Shown piece by piece: positions 54,040 through 62,854 of a stretch of DNA of 64,000 nucleotides. Source of the DNA: Platycnemis pennipes (Eukaryota; Arthropoda; Insecta; Odonata; Platycnemididae); NCBI GenBank assembly GCA_933228895.1, contig OW121853.1:122284133-122348132 (forward strand). The letters run 5' to 3'. The position numbers and the translations under genes were made by a program. Numbering within the stretch: position 1 is the first letter of the stretch; the number at the start of each line of letters is the position of its first letter. Below the pieces are notes generated by a model. The model saw only the letters and a list, made by a program, of their open reading frames with translations. It was not told where the DNA came from and did no database searches.

Positions 54040-55070
54040 ACACCCGCAGATTCGACCAAACAGTGCGGTATCTCTACCCGCAAATCACATTAAACGCTCC
54101 AGTGGCCAAGCATTCGCTAAGATCAAAACAAATAAAGGAGTGAGTACTGAAGGACCAATGTCGTAGTATAGTGGGTGTCGTAAAACATGGAAGAGCTCAA
54201 ACGACAGCGGTCCTCCGATTTAAAATCCTGACGAAGTTTAAGGACGACACAATTGGGTCACCGACGAAGGAAGACCGGAGACATGCCAGGAAAGGCTGCC
54301 CTGATGACCCGTCAATAAAAAAGAAACTCGAATGCGTATCATCCCATCGAATTCCACACAAACATCAGCGAATAAGGCACGCAGTTGAAAGCGAGAATTC
54401 CATGGAGGGCATCACCGCGCAACCAGGAAGGAGAAAAGACCTTGACGATAATTGGAAGAACCTCATTGTTATTGTACCGGTCCCACCAATCAAATTGCTG
54501 CACATACTTGACAAATCGACCTAGAATAAGCATACAGCAATAAATAAGTAATAGTCACCTTCGTGAGTTCAATCACGCACACAAGCAAGGTTTACGATAA
54601 TTTCTCCAACGCCAGTGACCCTTCATGTGACACGAAGGCGACTGTATAATGTATACAAACCTGAGTGAGTGAGTGATTGTGTGAGTCACTGTTCGTTTTT
54701 TTTTTACCTTGATTCCCTTAATTTTGAGTGTGGTGGTTGTTTGTAACATGTGAGTGAGTGTGCGAATGTATCATTTACTACCACTTAAGTTTCTCCGTAC
54801 GCTTGATTTTTTACGGGTGATTGAGAGCTCCCTTCCTTCCCCCCCTTCCCCTCTTTTTTATTCCTTTGCCCCCTTATGGTTACGGCTTTGTGGATTTTAA
54901 TCTCAATTTGTTATTTATTACAGCTGTAGATACGTTCTTTTCATTGTTCTATGATGGCCACCAACTCAAGAGGATATTCCGTGGGGCAAACATTCCAGGA
55001 AAAAAATAGGATTTCGAACCGTCAGTAGGGGTTAGTAAAAAACGGGTTCTGGGTAAATGAGATAAGAAAG
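54040..55070. other. Unrecognised frame; GAGT-rich patch
   Basis: A 117-codon open frame at 54171-54524 is charged (many K/R/D) with no motif I recognise; it could be a degenerate element or chance. GTGAGTGAGTG-like short repeats lie at 54662-54690 and 54750-54765. Confidence 0.35.
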
Positions 55071-55074
55071 TAGG

Positions 55075-55240
55075 AGGAAGATGGCCCTTTTATCTTGTCA
55101 GTCCTCATTTAGAGCACGCCGCTAGAATGCGGGATCCACAAGAGAAGGGACTGATCAAGGAACCACATCGTGTACTAAGAAGAACATCGAGATTAGTGAA
55201 AGGTCGTTATGATAATCGGGTTAGTCTCTCATGATCACCA
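55075..55240 (+). mobile_element. CR1/jockey-like LINE C-terminal fragment, very decayed
   Basis: TATCTTGTCAGTCCTCATTT then AGAGCACGCCGCTAGAATGC then GGGATCC follows the coding for SLVRPHLEYAASVWDP, and GTGAAAGGTCGTTATGATAA follows VKGRYDN. No tail. It ends near foldback F1. Confidence 0.6.
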
Positions 55241-55393
55241 GACTGCAGAAGAGAAATGCCATCAGACCTCAGGATATAATTATACTGAATCTTAAGTGTA
55301 AATTTAAAGACAATCTGTTTTCCGATAACGCAAGATATAGTACAAGAGCTTATCATGCCCAAGTAGAACACGATAACAACCTTCAGGATCACG

Positions 55394-55853
55394 CCTTCAG
55401 GATGGTGCAGTTCTTTTCCCAGGGGGATTGCGTTTGAAACCGTCGAGATTATCTTGAATAGGTAGCCTAGGAGTCACGTGATATAAAAACGAATGGTTCG
55501 AACATTTGATGTGTTGAAACCGCTGATTACAGCCTCATTTATTATTTGCACTTGTGTTTTTTATCCATCGGGGGGGCGTCTGTAGTCAAAACAGATGAGA
55601 AAAACTCAAAGAAAACTACGTATGCTAATTGTTTTCTTCAAGTTTTTCTCATCTGTTTCGACTACAGACCCCCAGATGAGATAAAAAAAACACAAGTACA
55701 AACAATGAATGACGTTGTAATCAGCGGTTTCAAGGCATCAAATTTTAGCACCATTCGTTTTTATGTCGCGTGACTCCTACGCTACCTATTCAAGATAATC
55801 TCGACGGTTTCAAACACAATCCCCCTGGGAAAAGATCTGCACCATCCTGAAGG
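55394..55853. repeat. Foldback family F1: 460-bp palindrome
   Basis: Left arm 55394-55616 and right arm 55631-55853 are nearly perfect complements over 223 bp, separated by a 14-base loop (TACGTATGCTAATT). Arms begin CCTTCAGGATGGTGCAG, pass GTTTGAAACCGTCGAGATTA and GAAACCGCTGATTACAGCC, and end AACAGATGAGAAAAACT... A single-arm relative lies at 48248-48398. It could be two inverted PLE terminal repeats or a foldback transposon. No coding. Confidence 0.85.
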
Positions 55854-55859
55854 GGTGAA

Positions 55860-56625
55860 TTTCACGCAATGTCTTAGTACGGGAGGTACACTACCCTAAC
55901 CAAACAAACCAACCTTCCAGGTTAAACACCGAATGAGTATGATATTCATTTCCATGAATATCTACATGAAACTAACTATACAACTAACGGAGGTCGAAAA
56001 CGCAAAATTCATTCATAATTGCCCATATGAGAGATTTGATCCGGATCAATTTTTACCACGACTGCCATGTCATAGTACAAAATAAATGAGAAATGACAAG
56101 TACAACACAAAAAATTAAGTTTCCGTCAAATACTGACTTCTCGAAAAAGTCAGGTCTGCATTCCAAAAAGAGCTACACGCTAAATTCTAATAAGAGAGAA
56201 AAAATCAATCCCTTAGCCTTAAGCTAACGGTCATAAATCTTCGACCCTCACACAAGCGGATTGCGGCGAGAAGTAATTACGTTTTCCGATCCGTGATTGG
56301 TTTCACGTTGGAGGACGAATCCGGGGGACAGCAATGAATGATAGGGACATATGGGGCCTTAAATTCCCAGGCTGACACATTCCGAGACATTCATCACCAC
56401 ATGCCCAGGCCTGCATGCCTTTCTCCGCGTAAGTTTGGTGACACCTTTGTCTTATTTGAATAGCAATTCAACGAAAAGCAACATTTAAAAATTATTTTTA
56501 TCCCCCAGTCATTCAGTCCCCCAGCTTTATGCCGGGTTTAATATTTAATAAGTTGAAAAATGAATGTTTATAGGTGATTCTGGCTCTTGGGGCTCAGATC
56601 CACTGGCGTTTTTCTATAATTCTCA
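55860..56625. other. No recognised gene or repeat
   Basis: Mixed AT-rich sequence. Nothing is supported. Confidence 0.35.
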
Positions 56626-56630
56626 CAACT

Positions 56631-57108
56631 ATGTTTCGGAAGCGTATACGTAAGGAAACATTTCATCAGTACGTAAATCTAGAGCATGCTTCTTTACGGA
56701 AGTGAGGCATCGACGATGACAGCAACGGAGAAGAAAAGGGTGGAAGTCACGCGACGTGGTGACACCGAAGAATGATGAAGATAAAATAGATTGACCGAGT
56801 GACGAACGAAGAAGTCTTAAGAAGAGTGGAAGAAAATAAATGTCTACTAAAAACTATAAAAAGAAGACGCGACAACTTCACGGGCCATATCGTAGGACAA
56901 ATTGGCCTGATGAAGACAATGGTCGAGGGAAAGGTAAACGGGAAGAATGGAAAAGGCAGGCTTTGTATGAGATATTTGGAACAAGTTGTGAAAGGTGTAA
57001 AAGAGAAGAATTACGTTAATATGAAGAGGTTGGCCGATAGGAGAATCGAGTGGAAAGCTGCGTCAAACCAATCCTAGGATTGTTGACCGACGATGATGAT
57101 ACGTTTCG
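56631..57108 (+). mobile_element. GATGAT-tailed LINE 3' part, imperfect target duplication
   Basis: The flanks ATGTTTCG (56631-56638) and ACGTTTCG (57101-57108) differ at one base and are probably the target duplication. The copy starts within AAGGAAACATTTCATCAGTA and ends CCAATCCTAGGATTGTTGAC, CGACGATGATGAT. It is collinear with the 18.5-kb copy. Confidence 0.85.
56799..57077 (+). pseudogene. LINE RT C-terminal fragment
   Basis: A 92-residue frame: VLRRVEENKCLLKTIKRRRD, then GHIVGQIGLMKTMVEGKVNG, GRLCMRYLEQVVKGVKEKNY and MKRLADRRIEWKAASNQS before the stop. The family HILRHDGL is changed to HIVGQIGL. The upstream YGSEA and RRMMKIK segments (56699-56790) are in other frames. Confidence 0.88.
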
Positions 57109-57109
57109 A

Positions 57110-57560
57110 GTAACTTCACGGCCTGAATGTCGACATCAATTGATGGTTAATCGAGAATCACAGCACCGAGCCATAAGAAACGATTTCCTAGGTAAACGTG
57201 ACCATTAATCTCATCCGTCAGACACACCTGGGTCCGCAAGGTTCAAATATGACGAAATATTCGTCCACGATCCTAAATTATCCATAATGTTTAACCTTGT
57301 CTGCACCGGAAAATTCGGACAATATGTTCGCAGAAACGTTGCAGTGGAAGCATATCCTGTAGACTAAAATAGTCGCACCGCTGCGCGCATATGCTGCAGC
57401 AAGCACTGGTCAGATCGGTGCATGTAGCTCAGGATACAGCAGAAAAGAGCAGTCTTTACGCGACGCGACACAGCCACGACGAAGTCCTGTCTTGGGTGCG
57501 AAAAATAAAACGAAGACAATAAGCCGCCGGTGACACGAGTGGTGGACATAGACATTCTAC
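57110..57560. other. No recognised gene or repeat
   Basis: Mixed sequence. A short C-terminal frame on the minus strand (57364-57555) is not recognised. Confidence 0.35.
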
Positions 57561-57576
57561 AGCGAAACTACAGTCC

Positions 57577-57660
57577 AGGACATATTGAAAAAATTACTAA
57601 AACTTTGTACATTTTTTCAATATGTCTAGTAAATTCCACAAAGTTACGCCGGAAACCATC
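57577..57660. mobile_element. Miniature PLE-type foldback with leader motif
   Basis: A hairpin of AGGACATATTGAAAAAAT (57577-57594) with ACATTTTTTCAATATGTCT (57609-57627), followed directly by the PLE leader motif ATTCCACAAAGTTACGCCGG (57633-57652). The order (foldback, then leader) is the same as at the 28.1-kb end of the intact PLE insertion. Confidence 0.5.
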
Positions 57661-57965
57661 AATTTTACAGTCCAGGAAGAAAATAACATGATGAAAATGT
57701 CGTGCAGCATTCACGTTAGCAAGGGATTTGCAGTATGAGGTAATCAATAGATGAATATTCTTAAAAAGGAAAGAATGGAAACCTTTTTCAAAATCCCAAC
57801 TACAGAACGAAAATTTCAAAGCCTATCTCTCAGTATACTCATGGGGCACTCCTATAACATACGTCACTTCACAACGCCCATTCCTGCTCCTTTTATAACC
57901 CATTTATGCCACTTTCAATCAAAAGCTTCAACTAATTCTGAATATCAAATAAGACTGAAGGGGAG

Positions 57966-58156
57966 TAAAATCAAGTAAACCTTATTATTCCACACTATTT
58001 ATTGGGTACAGCCCGACTGGATTCAAACTTCCTTGTCAATCTCAAGGGACTATACTGTCCCTCGAGAATGAAAGTGTTGAAGCCAATAAATAGTGTGGAA
58101 TAACAAGGTTTACTTGATTTTAATCTCGATCATGAACTTCCACAAAGTAAGCTCGC
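57966..58156. mobile_element. Miniature PLE-type foldback with leader motif
   Basis: Arms AAAATCAAGTAAACC ... TTATTCCACACTATTTATTGG (57966-58003) and the complement at 58083-58122 differ at about one base. CTTCCACAAAGTAAGCTC, the leader-motif variant, follows at 58138-58155. GTGTGGAATAACAA matches the CTGTGGAATGTACAA end of the intact PLE. Confidence 0.6.
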
Positions 58157-58164
58157 GAACCAGT

Positions 58165-58540
58165 GATGATAGATTGAAGAACTTTGCAATGGCCGAACGC
58201 AGGTCAGAGAAGTGTAATGATACTTCATTATTACGCTCCCCTGACATAGGAAGGCATAGAGAGAAAACATATTTACTTTTAGGGAACAAATTGTCAACAT
58301 AAAATAATCTTACATGATTGATTAATTAATTACTTCAAGTAAGAGAGGCTTTCCGAATTGCAACGTCTGCAATTATGACGCTAGTAACGGACGCAATGAC
58401 ACACTCAATCGATGTCTTATCACGTGAATGCCCAGCACATGATAGAGGGCTTTTATTTTAAGTTTGACAAACGCCAATAAATGTAAAGCTCATCTTCAAT
58501 CTTAAAACATCCCAATATATATACATACAATTTAGGTTCT
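58165..58540. other. No recognised gene or repeat
   Basis: AT-rich flank of the LINE fragment. No feature was seen. Confidence 0.35.
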
Positions 58541-58544
58541 CAGA

Positions 58545-58719
58545 AGATATCAAACAAAAAGTTACACGCGCCTCGATTGACAACCTACACTTACCACAAC
58601 ACCGAACTACTTCTTACAGTAATTCATTTCTGGCACAGGCAACCCGCATATGGAATACAATACCATTGGAAATTAGATTCGCACCTAACGGAAAATTCAA
58701 AGAACAATTGTACCAATAG
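58545..58719 (+). pseudogene. LINE RT extreme C-terminus
   Basis: In one frame: EDIKQKVTRASIDNLHLPQH, then RTTSYSNSFLAQATRIWNTI, PLEIRFAPNGKFKEQLYQ and stop. There is no catalytic part. It belongs to a family different from the GTAGATG and GATGAT LINEs in this window. Confidence 0.75.
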
Positions 58720-59190
58720 GTATTTGTTAAGTGAGGAGAAATGGTTTAGGTAATCTTTTACGTCAGGCATATTACCAAGAGTTAGATAAAATATCTCCAA
58801 AACGTGTAAAATTCTTGTATTTGTACTAGTATTTGTTAATTGATGAGAAATAGTGTAAGTAATTGTTTACATCTGGCATATTACCAAGTGTAAGATAAAA
58901 TATCTCCAAAATATGTAAACTTAAAAGTTGGACCCAGGAAGTAATACTTATTGGGGTGGAGGTTGGTGCGATGGAGGGAGGTGACGAGGATTGTTATTTT
59001 TTTGGTACCCCGGCCAACCATTCACTCATTATTTCATATATGTCACTCTTTATTTCTGTAATGGTCTCTCGTACTGTTTGGAAATGTAACTGTAATTTTT
59101 GAACTGGGAGAGTGCATTTATGTCATAACTGTAACATATGTTGAACCTCGAGTCCGAAGGACTAGGTTCTTGAAATAAATACTATTCCAC
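58545..59190 (+). mobile_element. LINE 3' end with internally duplicated UTR
   Basis: The coding end reads FLAQATRIWNTIPLEIRF then APNGKFKEQLYQ and a stop at 58717-58719 (RIWN-x-IP-x-EIR is the usual jockey/CR1/L2-type C-terminus). The 3' UTR holds a diverged tandem duplication (58720-58819 and 58832-58922), then ATATTTCATATATGTCACTC-type sequence, ending in CTTGAAATAAATACTATTCC near 59190. 5'-truncated. Confidence 0.75.
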
Positions 59191-59194
59191 TCTA

Positions 59195-59520
59195 TGTTCG
59201 ACATAAGAGGTTATGAGAGTAAAAAGGCATTTCACCACGAACCAATGTCTCGAAAGCTTTCGAATTCCCACGACAAATCAGGAAAATTGCAAAAGAAAGA
59301 AGGAATATCAGCGAATTCCCCGAAAAGTACGAACAGGAGAGGCTCAGTAGTGCAGTACCCCAGAATACGCCGGAGAAAGTCTTTTTATCTCTTAGCGATA
59401 CCGTGCGTTCCAATGATTTCAATCTGTTCCATTCACTTCGCACGACTTGAATTTAAAAAAAAAAGCGAGTTGCAAGTGGGTCATACAAATTTCTCTTAAA
59501 GCCAATTCTTTTGAAGACGA
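59195..59520. other. No recognised gene or repeat
   Basis: A 101-codon plus-strand frame (59194-59499) and an overlapping minus-strand frame have no motif I know. Confidence 0.35.
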
Positions 59521-59577
59521 CACGAAATGGCTCTGCATTTCTTTCGGGACTGCTCCGCGTGTGTTGGCTTCACTTGA

Positions 59578-60304
59578 CAACAGTTTCGCCTAAATAACAA
59601 ATTGCTAGCCTTCACTTTGTGTAACCACATATTGATAATGGAAGTAAATTCACTTTGTAAAAAAATTCACTTTAATTCTAGACATAAATATGATGTGCTT
59701 GATAAAAGTGGTGTATGCCTACTTAGCTGCAAAGGTACCAACAGTAAAGCCGTCTTTGTTGGGCAAACAGGACGTGCTATCCGTACCCGGGTAAAAGAAC
59801 ATCAGCGCTGTTTAACGAATGGTAATGAAAGTTCCCAGTTCGCCAAGCATTTAATAGAAGAAGACCACCAAAGTGACTTCATCCCAAAAGTCCTTCATTC
59901 AGAGTGTAAGGGCCACAAGTTGGACTATATGGAAAACCTTGAAATTTTTTTGTATTCCAAAAAATCTAATGTATGTGTGCTGAATGATATGCTCCCTTCC
60001 CAATCTCCTCTCCTAACCTTACTTTTCCCCCCTCCCCCTCCCGTAATACAATTCCTAACAATGCTCGCTCAAATGCCCCCGCTTCCCCACTCCCACCTTA
60101 GACCAAGCATACACTTCCCGCACTTTGACTCCCTCCCTCTCCCCTGTCACCTTCCACCCCCCTCACTCAATTCTGTATATAAAGGGCTCGTGATGTACAA
60201 TTGTCACCTTGATAATTAAACTGTAAGTCGAAACCTAGGTCGGTATTAATAAAATCTGTGGAATTTTAAAAAGTGAATTTACTTACATTATCAACAGTTT
60301 CGCC
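59578..60304 (+). mobile_element. Penelope-like element insertion, 13-bp target duplication
   Basis: CAACAGTTTCGCC is repeated at 59578-59590 and 60292-60304, so the insertion is 59591-60291 (701 bp). The 3' end reads AGTCGAAACCTAGGTCGG, AATAAAATCTGTGGAA, AAGTGAATTTACTTACATTAT. Its inverse (GATAATGGAAGTAAATTCAC) lies near the 5' end at 59634-59653, after a 40-bp leader, as in the 26-28 kb PLE. It is severely 5'-truncated: only the GIY-YIG part is left. Confidence 0.9.
59602..60219 (+). pseudogene. PLE GIY-YIG endonuclease, truncated
   Basis: A 205-residue open frame. The GIY-YIG domain is at about residues 37-115: GVCLLSC, VFVGQTGR (51-58), R63, EH (66-67), AKHLIEEDHQ (81-90) and DYMENLEI (108-115, with E111/E114). 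The GIY tyrosine is Cys and the YIG tyrosine is Phe, so activity is doubtful. Residues 1-28 come from the leader and inverted end rather than from protein linker. A C-rich coding tail (130-190) leads to the TATA-like box at 60176-60182. Confidence 0.85.
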
Positions 60305-60330
60305 GGCATTCCAGCTGGCGTCTTCAGGTC
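60292..60330 (-). ncRNA. Hammerhead-ribozyme-like core, left arm of F2
   Basis: The minus strand reads CTGAAGACGCCAGC, TGGAAT, GCCGGCGAAACTG: boxes CTGAAGA and GAAAC around a stem of GCC/GGC type with a small loop. One extra C sits between CTGAAGA and the stem. Stem III is not evident. The 3' half was the PLE target. Confidence 0.5.
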
Positions 60331-60446
60331 TACTGCTGTTCGCTGCAGTTTTCGCCGCCTATATATAGGACGTCTCGTAGCCAGGGAGCAGCCACGGGAC
60401 GAGACGTCCTATATATAGGCGGCGAAAACTGCAGCGAACAGCAGTA

Positions 60447-60485
60447 GACCTGAAGACGCCAGCTGGAATGCCGGCGAAACTGTTG
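60447..60485 (+). ncRNA. Hammerhead-ribozyme-like core, right arm of F2
   Basis: An exact mirror of 60292-60330: CTGAAGA at 60450-60456 and GAAAC at 60476-60480. In the sense direction a TATATATAGG lies 45 bp upstream, the order expected for a PLE terminal repeat with its own promoter and ribozyme. Activity is inferred only from the boxes. Confidence 0.5.
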
Positions 60486-60685
60486 CCAAGTGAAGTCAAC
60501 ATACGCGGAGCAATCCCGAAAGAAATGTAGAGCCATTCATTGCCAGGCCGCGGAAACCTTCGAACGAAAACGACACGACATATTTCACTCAAGAGATGAG
60601 CCATGTCCGTCTCTAAGATTCCTTTCTCTCTCAATTGCCGGAAAAAATCAATATTATGAACGAAATACAAATTATAAAAGCAAGA

Positions 60686-60983
60686 AGCCGCGTTTACACT
60701 ATGTAGCAAAACCTGCTATATAACTTTTTCTATATAACATTGTTCTGTAACTTTTGCTACATATAGCGAAGTTAGATATAGCACGGATTTCTTTTGATCT
60801 TTACCGACTCCCAATGGATAGCACAATTTTTGCTATACATAGCAGAATCTGCGACATATAGCAATGTTATATAGCACTTTTCAGAAGTGACTTTTTCTAC
60901 TTTTAGCAAATGTTATATTGACTTTCTATATGTTACACAAATTTGCTACATAGCAGGTTTTGCTACCTAGTGTAAACGCGGCT
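60686..60983. mobile_element. PIF/Harbinger-like MITE (298 bp)
   Basis: Terminal repeats AGCCGCGTTTACACTATGTA at the left and the complement of AGCCGCGTTTACACTAGGTA at the right, extending about 37 bp (GCAAAACCTGCTAT). TTA follows the right end; the left flank is AGA, so the duplication is decayed. The interior repeats TATATAGCA-like words. Non-coding. Confidence 0.8.
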
Positions 60984-60989
60984 TTACTA

Positions 60990-61200
60990 AATTCTGTATC
61001 GGTATCAGCGTATGATCGGGAGTGCATTCAGTCAATACGACGACACAAAATTTGTTCCTCAGACAAACTGACCGCACGCAACAAAATATAAGTGAGGAAT
61101 TGAAAGCCAAGTGAAGAGCCCAGAAAACCAACTTCATCTGGGAATTGATATCAAAAGGAATAAATAGACGAAATCATGACAAAAGTGATGAGCACTTCAC
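60990..61200. other. No recognised gene or repeat
   Basis: A short flank between two MITEs. Nothing was seen. Confidence 0.35.
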
Positions 61201-61201
61201 A

Positions 61202-61643
61202 TACGGTGAACTCCCGATTTAACGTGCGCGCATTATCCGGACTGCGGATTATCCGTGCATCGCCAATCTATTCATTGTATCGGGAGTGGTCTCCAAGGTA
61301 TGTACATTTTTGTTATTTTCTTACAATCGTGACTTTCACTGCGGCTCTTATCGACTGGTCCGATGTCTAAATCCAGGCTTCGTGCCGCCACCCGAGGCTT
61401 GCGAACATTTAATTGCAGCCACGACAGCTCTACTGAATTATTTTTTGTCATAAAATGCTATTATGCAGAGCGAGGATACTTTTATTGGCAGTTTGGGTTA
61501 TTTTATTTGGCAGTTTATTTATTTTGGCGACGCACCGTAGAGAAATGAACCCGGAAAGAAGCAAACAGCGGATTATCCGTGTTTTCCGATTATCCGTGCA
61601 CCCTTTACCACTCATTAGCACGGAAAATCGGGAGGTTAACGTA
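61202..61643. mobile_element. Tigger/pogo-like MITE with TA duplication
   Basis: TA at 61202-61203 and 61642-61643 flanks 61204-61641. Ends CGGTGAACTCCCGATTTAAC and the complement of CGTTAACCTCCCGATTTTCC. Subterminal GCGGATTATCCGTG-type repeats are present at both sides (61234-61258, 61567-61601). A TA target and GATTATCCG repeats are typical of Tc1/mariner-superfamily Tigger MITEs. No transposase; the 61-75 codon frames inside are chance. Confidence 0.85.
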
Positions 61644-61646
61644 GAT

Positions 61647-61900
61647 CAGGCACGTAGCCAGGGGCGGGGGGGCATCTGGTAGCCCCCGAAATTTTTTCTC
61701 AATAATTTTGTTGTTCTGATTTTAGCAGAGAACTTTACCGGTGAGAAGAGTTAAGTATGGGCACTGTAAAAGTAAATACCAAGCACTGAAAATTAAGGGA
61801 AGAGATTTGTAACATGTCGGCACCGAATGGGCAAGGCTGATTTGTTTCAAGTTACGCAAGACTTAGCCCCCCCCGAAGCAAATTTCTGGCTACGTGCTTG
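61647..61900. mobile_element. TIR element with CACGTAGCCAG ends (254 bp)
   Basis: Terminal repeats CAGGCACGTAGCCAG and the complement of CAAGCACGTAGCCAG (14 of 15), with G- and C-runs just inside each end (GGGGCGGGGGGG; CCCCCCCCGAAG). It begins 3 bp after the Tigger MITE's target duplication. No flanking duplication was read. A class II MITE, perhaps hAT-like. Confidence 0.7.
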
Positions 61901-61904
61901 TTAA

Positions 61905-62280
61905 TAGGGTAGGCTACGTGCCTGCCGTAGATAGAAGCTGTCGGTACCTATAAGGCTTCTGTACACCACAGATCCAGCTTGAGTGGAGTGACATTCAGAA
62001 ATATAAAGCTGCGATGCATATGAGAAGCTGTCTTCTTTCCGGGAGATTTACTTCAACTTAACAAAAAACGGCAATACAATTATTAACAAAATTACAGAGT
62101 TTGTGAGGGTAGTAAATGCTTAGGTTGCACGCACCCCCCGCCACGCACAATTAAGGCCATTTCACACGAGGCAATAGACAAGGCGGTTTGAATCCACGGC
62201 GAATCATTAATATGCACGGAAAAAAATATGGAAATAGGAAAAACTAATTTTTCTAGCTATCGCTCAAGTATTCGTGATGT
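61905..62280. other. No gene; possible MITE end at 62153
   Basis: TTAAGGCCATTTCACACGAG at 62151-62170 resembles the left end of the PIF/Harbinger MITE at 53626, but no matching right end was found. Otherwise nothing. Confidence 0.35.
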
Positions 62281-62284
62281 TTAT

Positions 62285-62452
62285 CCGTGGTCCAAGAGGA
62301 TCACGGCTTCCCATGCGACGGAGTAATGAACTCGATTGCTTTCCATTGAGGATTTTAAGTGGGGGTGTCCAGAAAAGCTCTTGCCTGGGATTTGAACGTG
62401 GGACTCTTCAGTCAGTAGCTCAGCACTCTACCCACTAAGCCACCACGACCCC
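62285..62452 (-). mobile_element. tRNA-derived SINE
   Basis: The minus strand reads GTGGTGGCTTAGTGGGTAG (A box), CTGAGCTACTGACTGAAGAG, CCACGTTCAAATCCCAGG (B box), then CACCCCCACTTAAAATCC and TCATTACTCCGTCGCATGGG. This is the shared SINE body with a different, older head. Confidence 0.75.
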
Positions 62453-62699
62453 CTTAATTAATGCCTAATATTATATTTTCCAAACCTTTTGGTTTAATTT
62501 AACTTAGATTTCCATACATTGTCTTTTGTAGAGGTTTAAAATTAGTTTTTGTCTCTCCAATCCAACGAATTCTGCATATCGCTTGAAACAAGCATCTCCA
62601 GTCAACCTTATCGAAATCCTTTTCCAAATCTGCAAAGACTTTGTACATTTTCCTGTTAATCTCTTATCTCCTTTCTAAAATTTGCCTTAATGCCAATAT

Positions 62700-62848
62700 T
62701 GCCTCTCGGATGCCTTTTCCACTAGATTGCTTTCCATTAACACTCAATAAGGGGCCTGGTTTGCCAATGAAAAATATCTTCTTCTTCCGGGATTCGAACC
62801 CGGGCCCTCCAGGTGAGAGGCCAGTACCCTAACCACTACACCAACCCT
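62700..62848 (-). mobile_element. tRNA-derived SINE
   Basis: The minus strand head is GGGTTGGTGTAGTGGTTAG, with ACTGGCCTCTCACCTGGAGG, B box CCGGGTTCGAATCCCGG at 62788-62804, then ATATTTTTCATTGGC and a short body. It is nearest to the 5768 copy. Confidence 0.8.
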
Positions 62849-62854
62849 CAGTTT

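Larger units (their letters stand above)
59526..60537. repeat. Foldback F2, split by a PLE insertion
   Basis: Ignoring the PLE at 59591-60291, arms of about 139 bp (59526-59590 plus 60305-60378, and 60399-60537) flank a 20-base loop at 60379-60398. Inner arms (60292-60378 / 60399-60485) are identical over 87 bp. Outer arms differ at about 5 of 65 positions. Each arm carries CTATATATAGG and a hammerhead-like core. It resembles two terminal repeats of another PLE in head-to-head order. Confidence 0.88.

Noticed and set aside
62151..62175. Left end of a fourth PIF/Harbinger-like MITE
   Set aside because: TTAAGGCCATTTCACACGAG resembles the ends at 53626, but no matching right terminus was found within the following kilobase.
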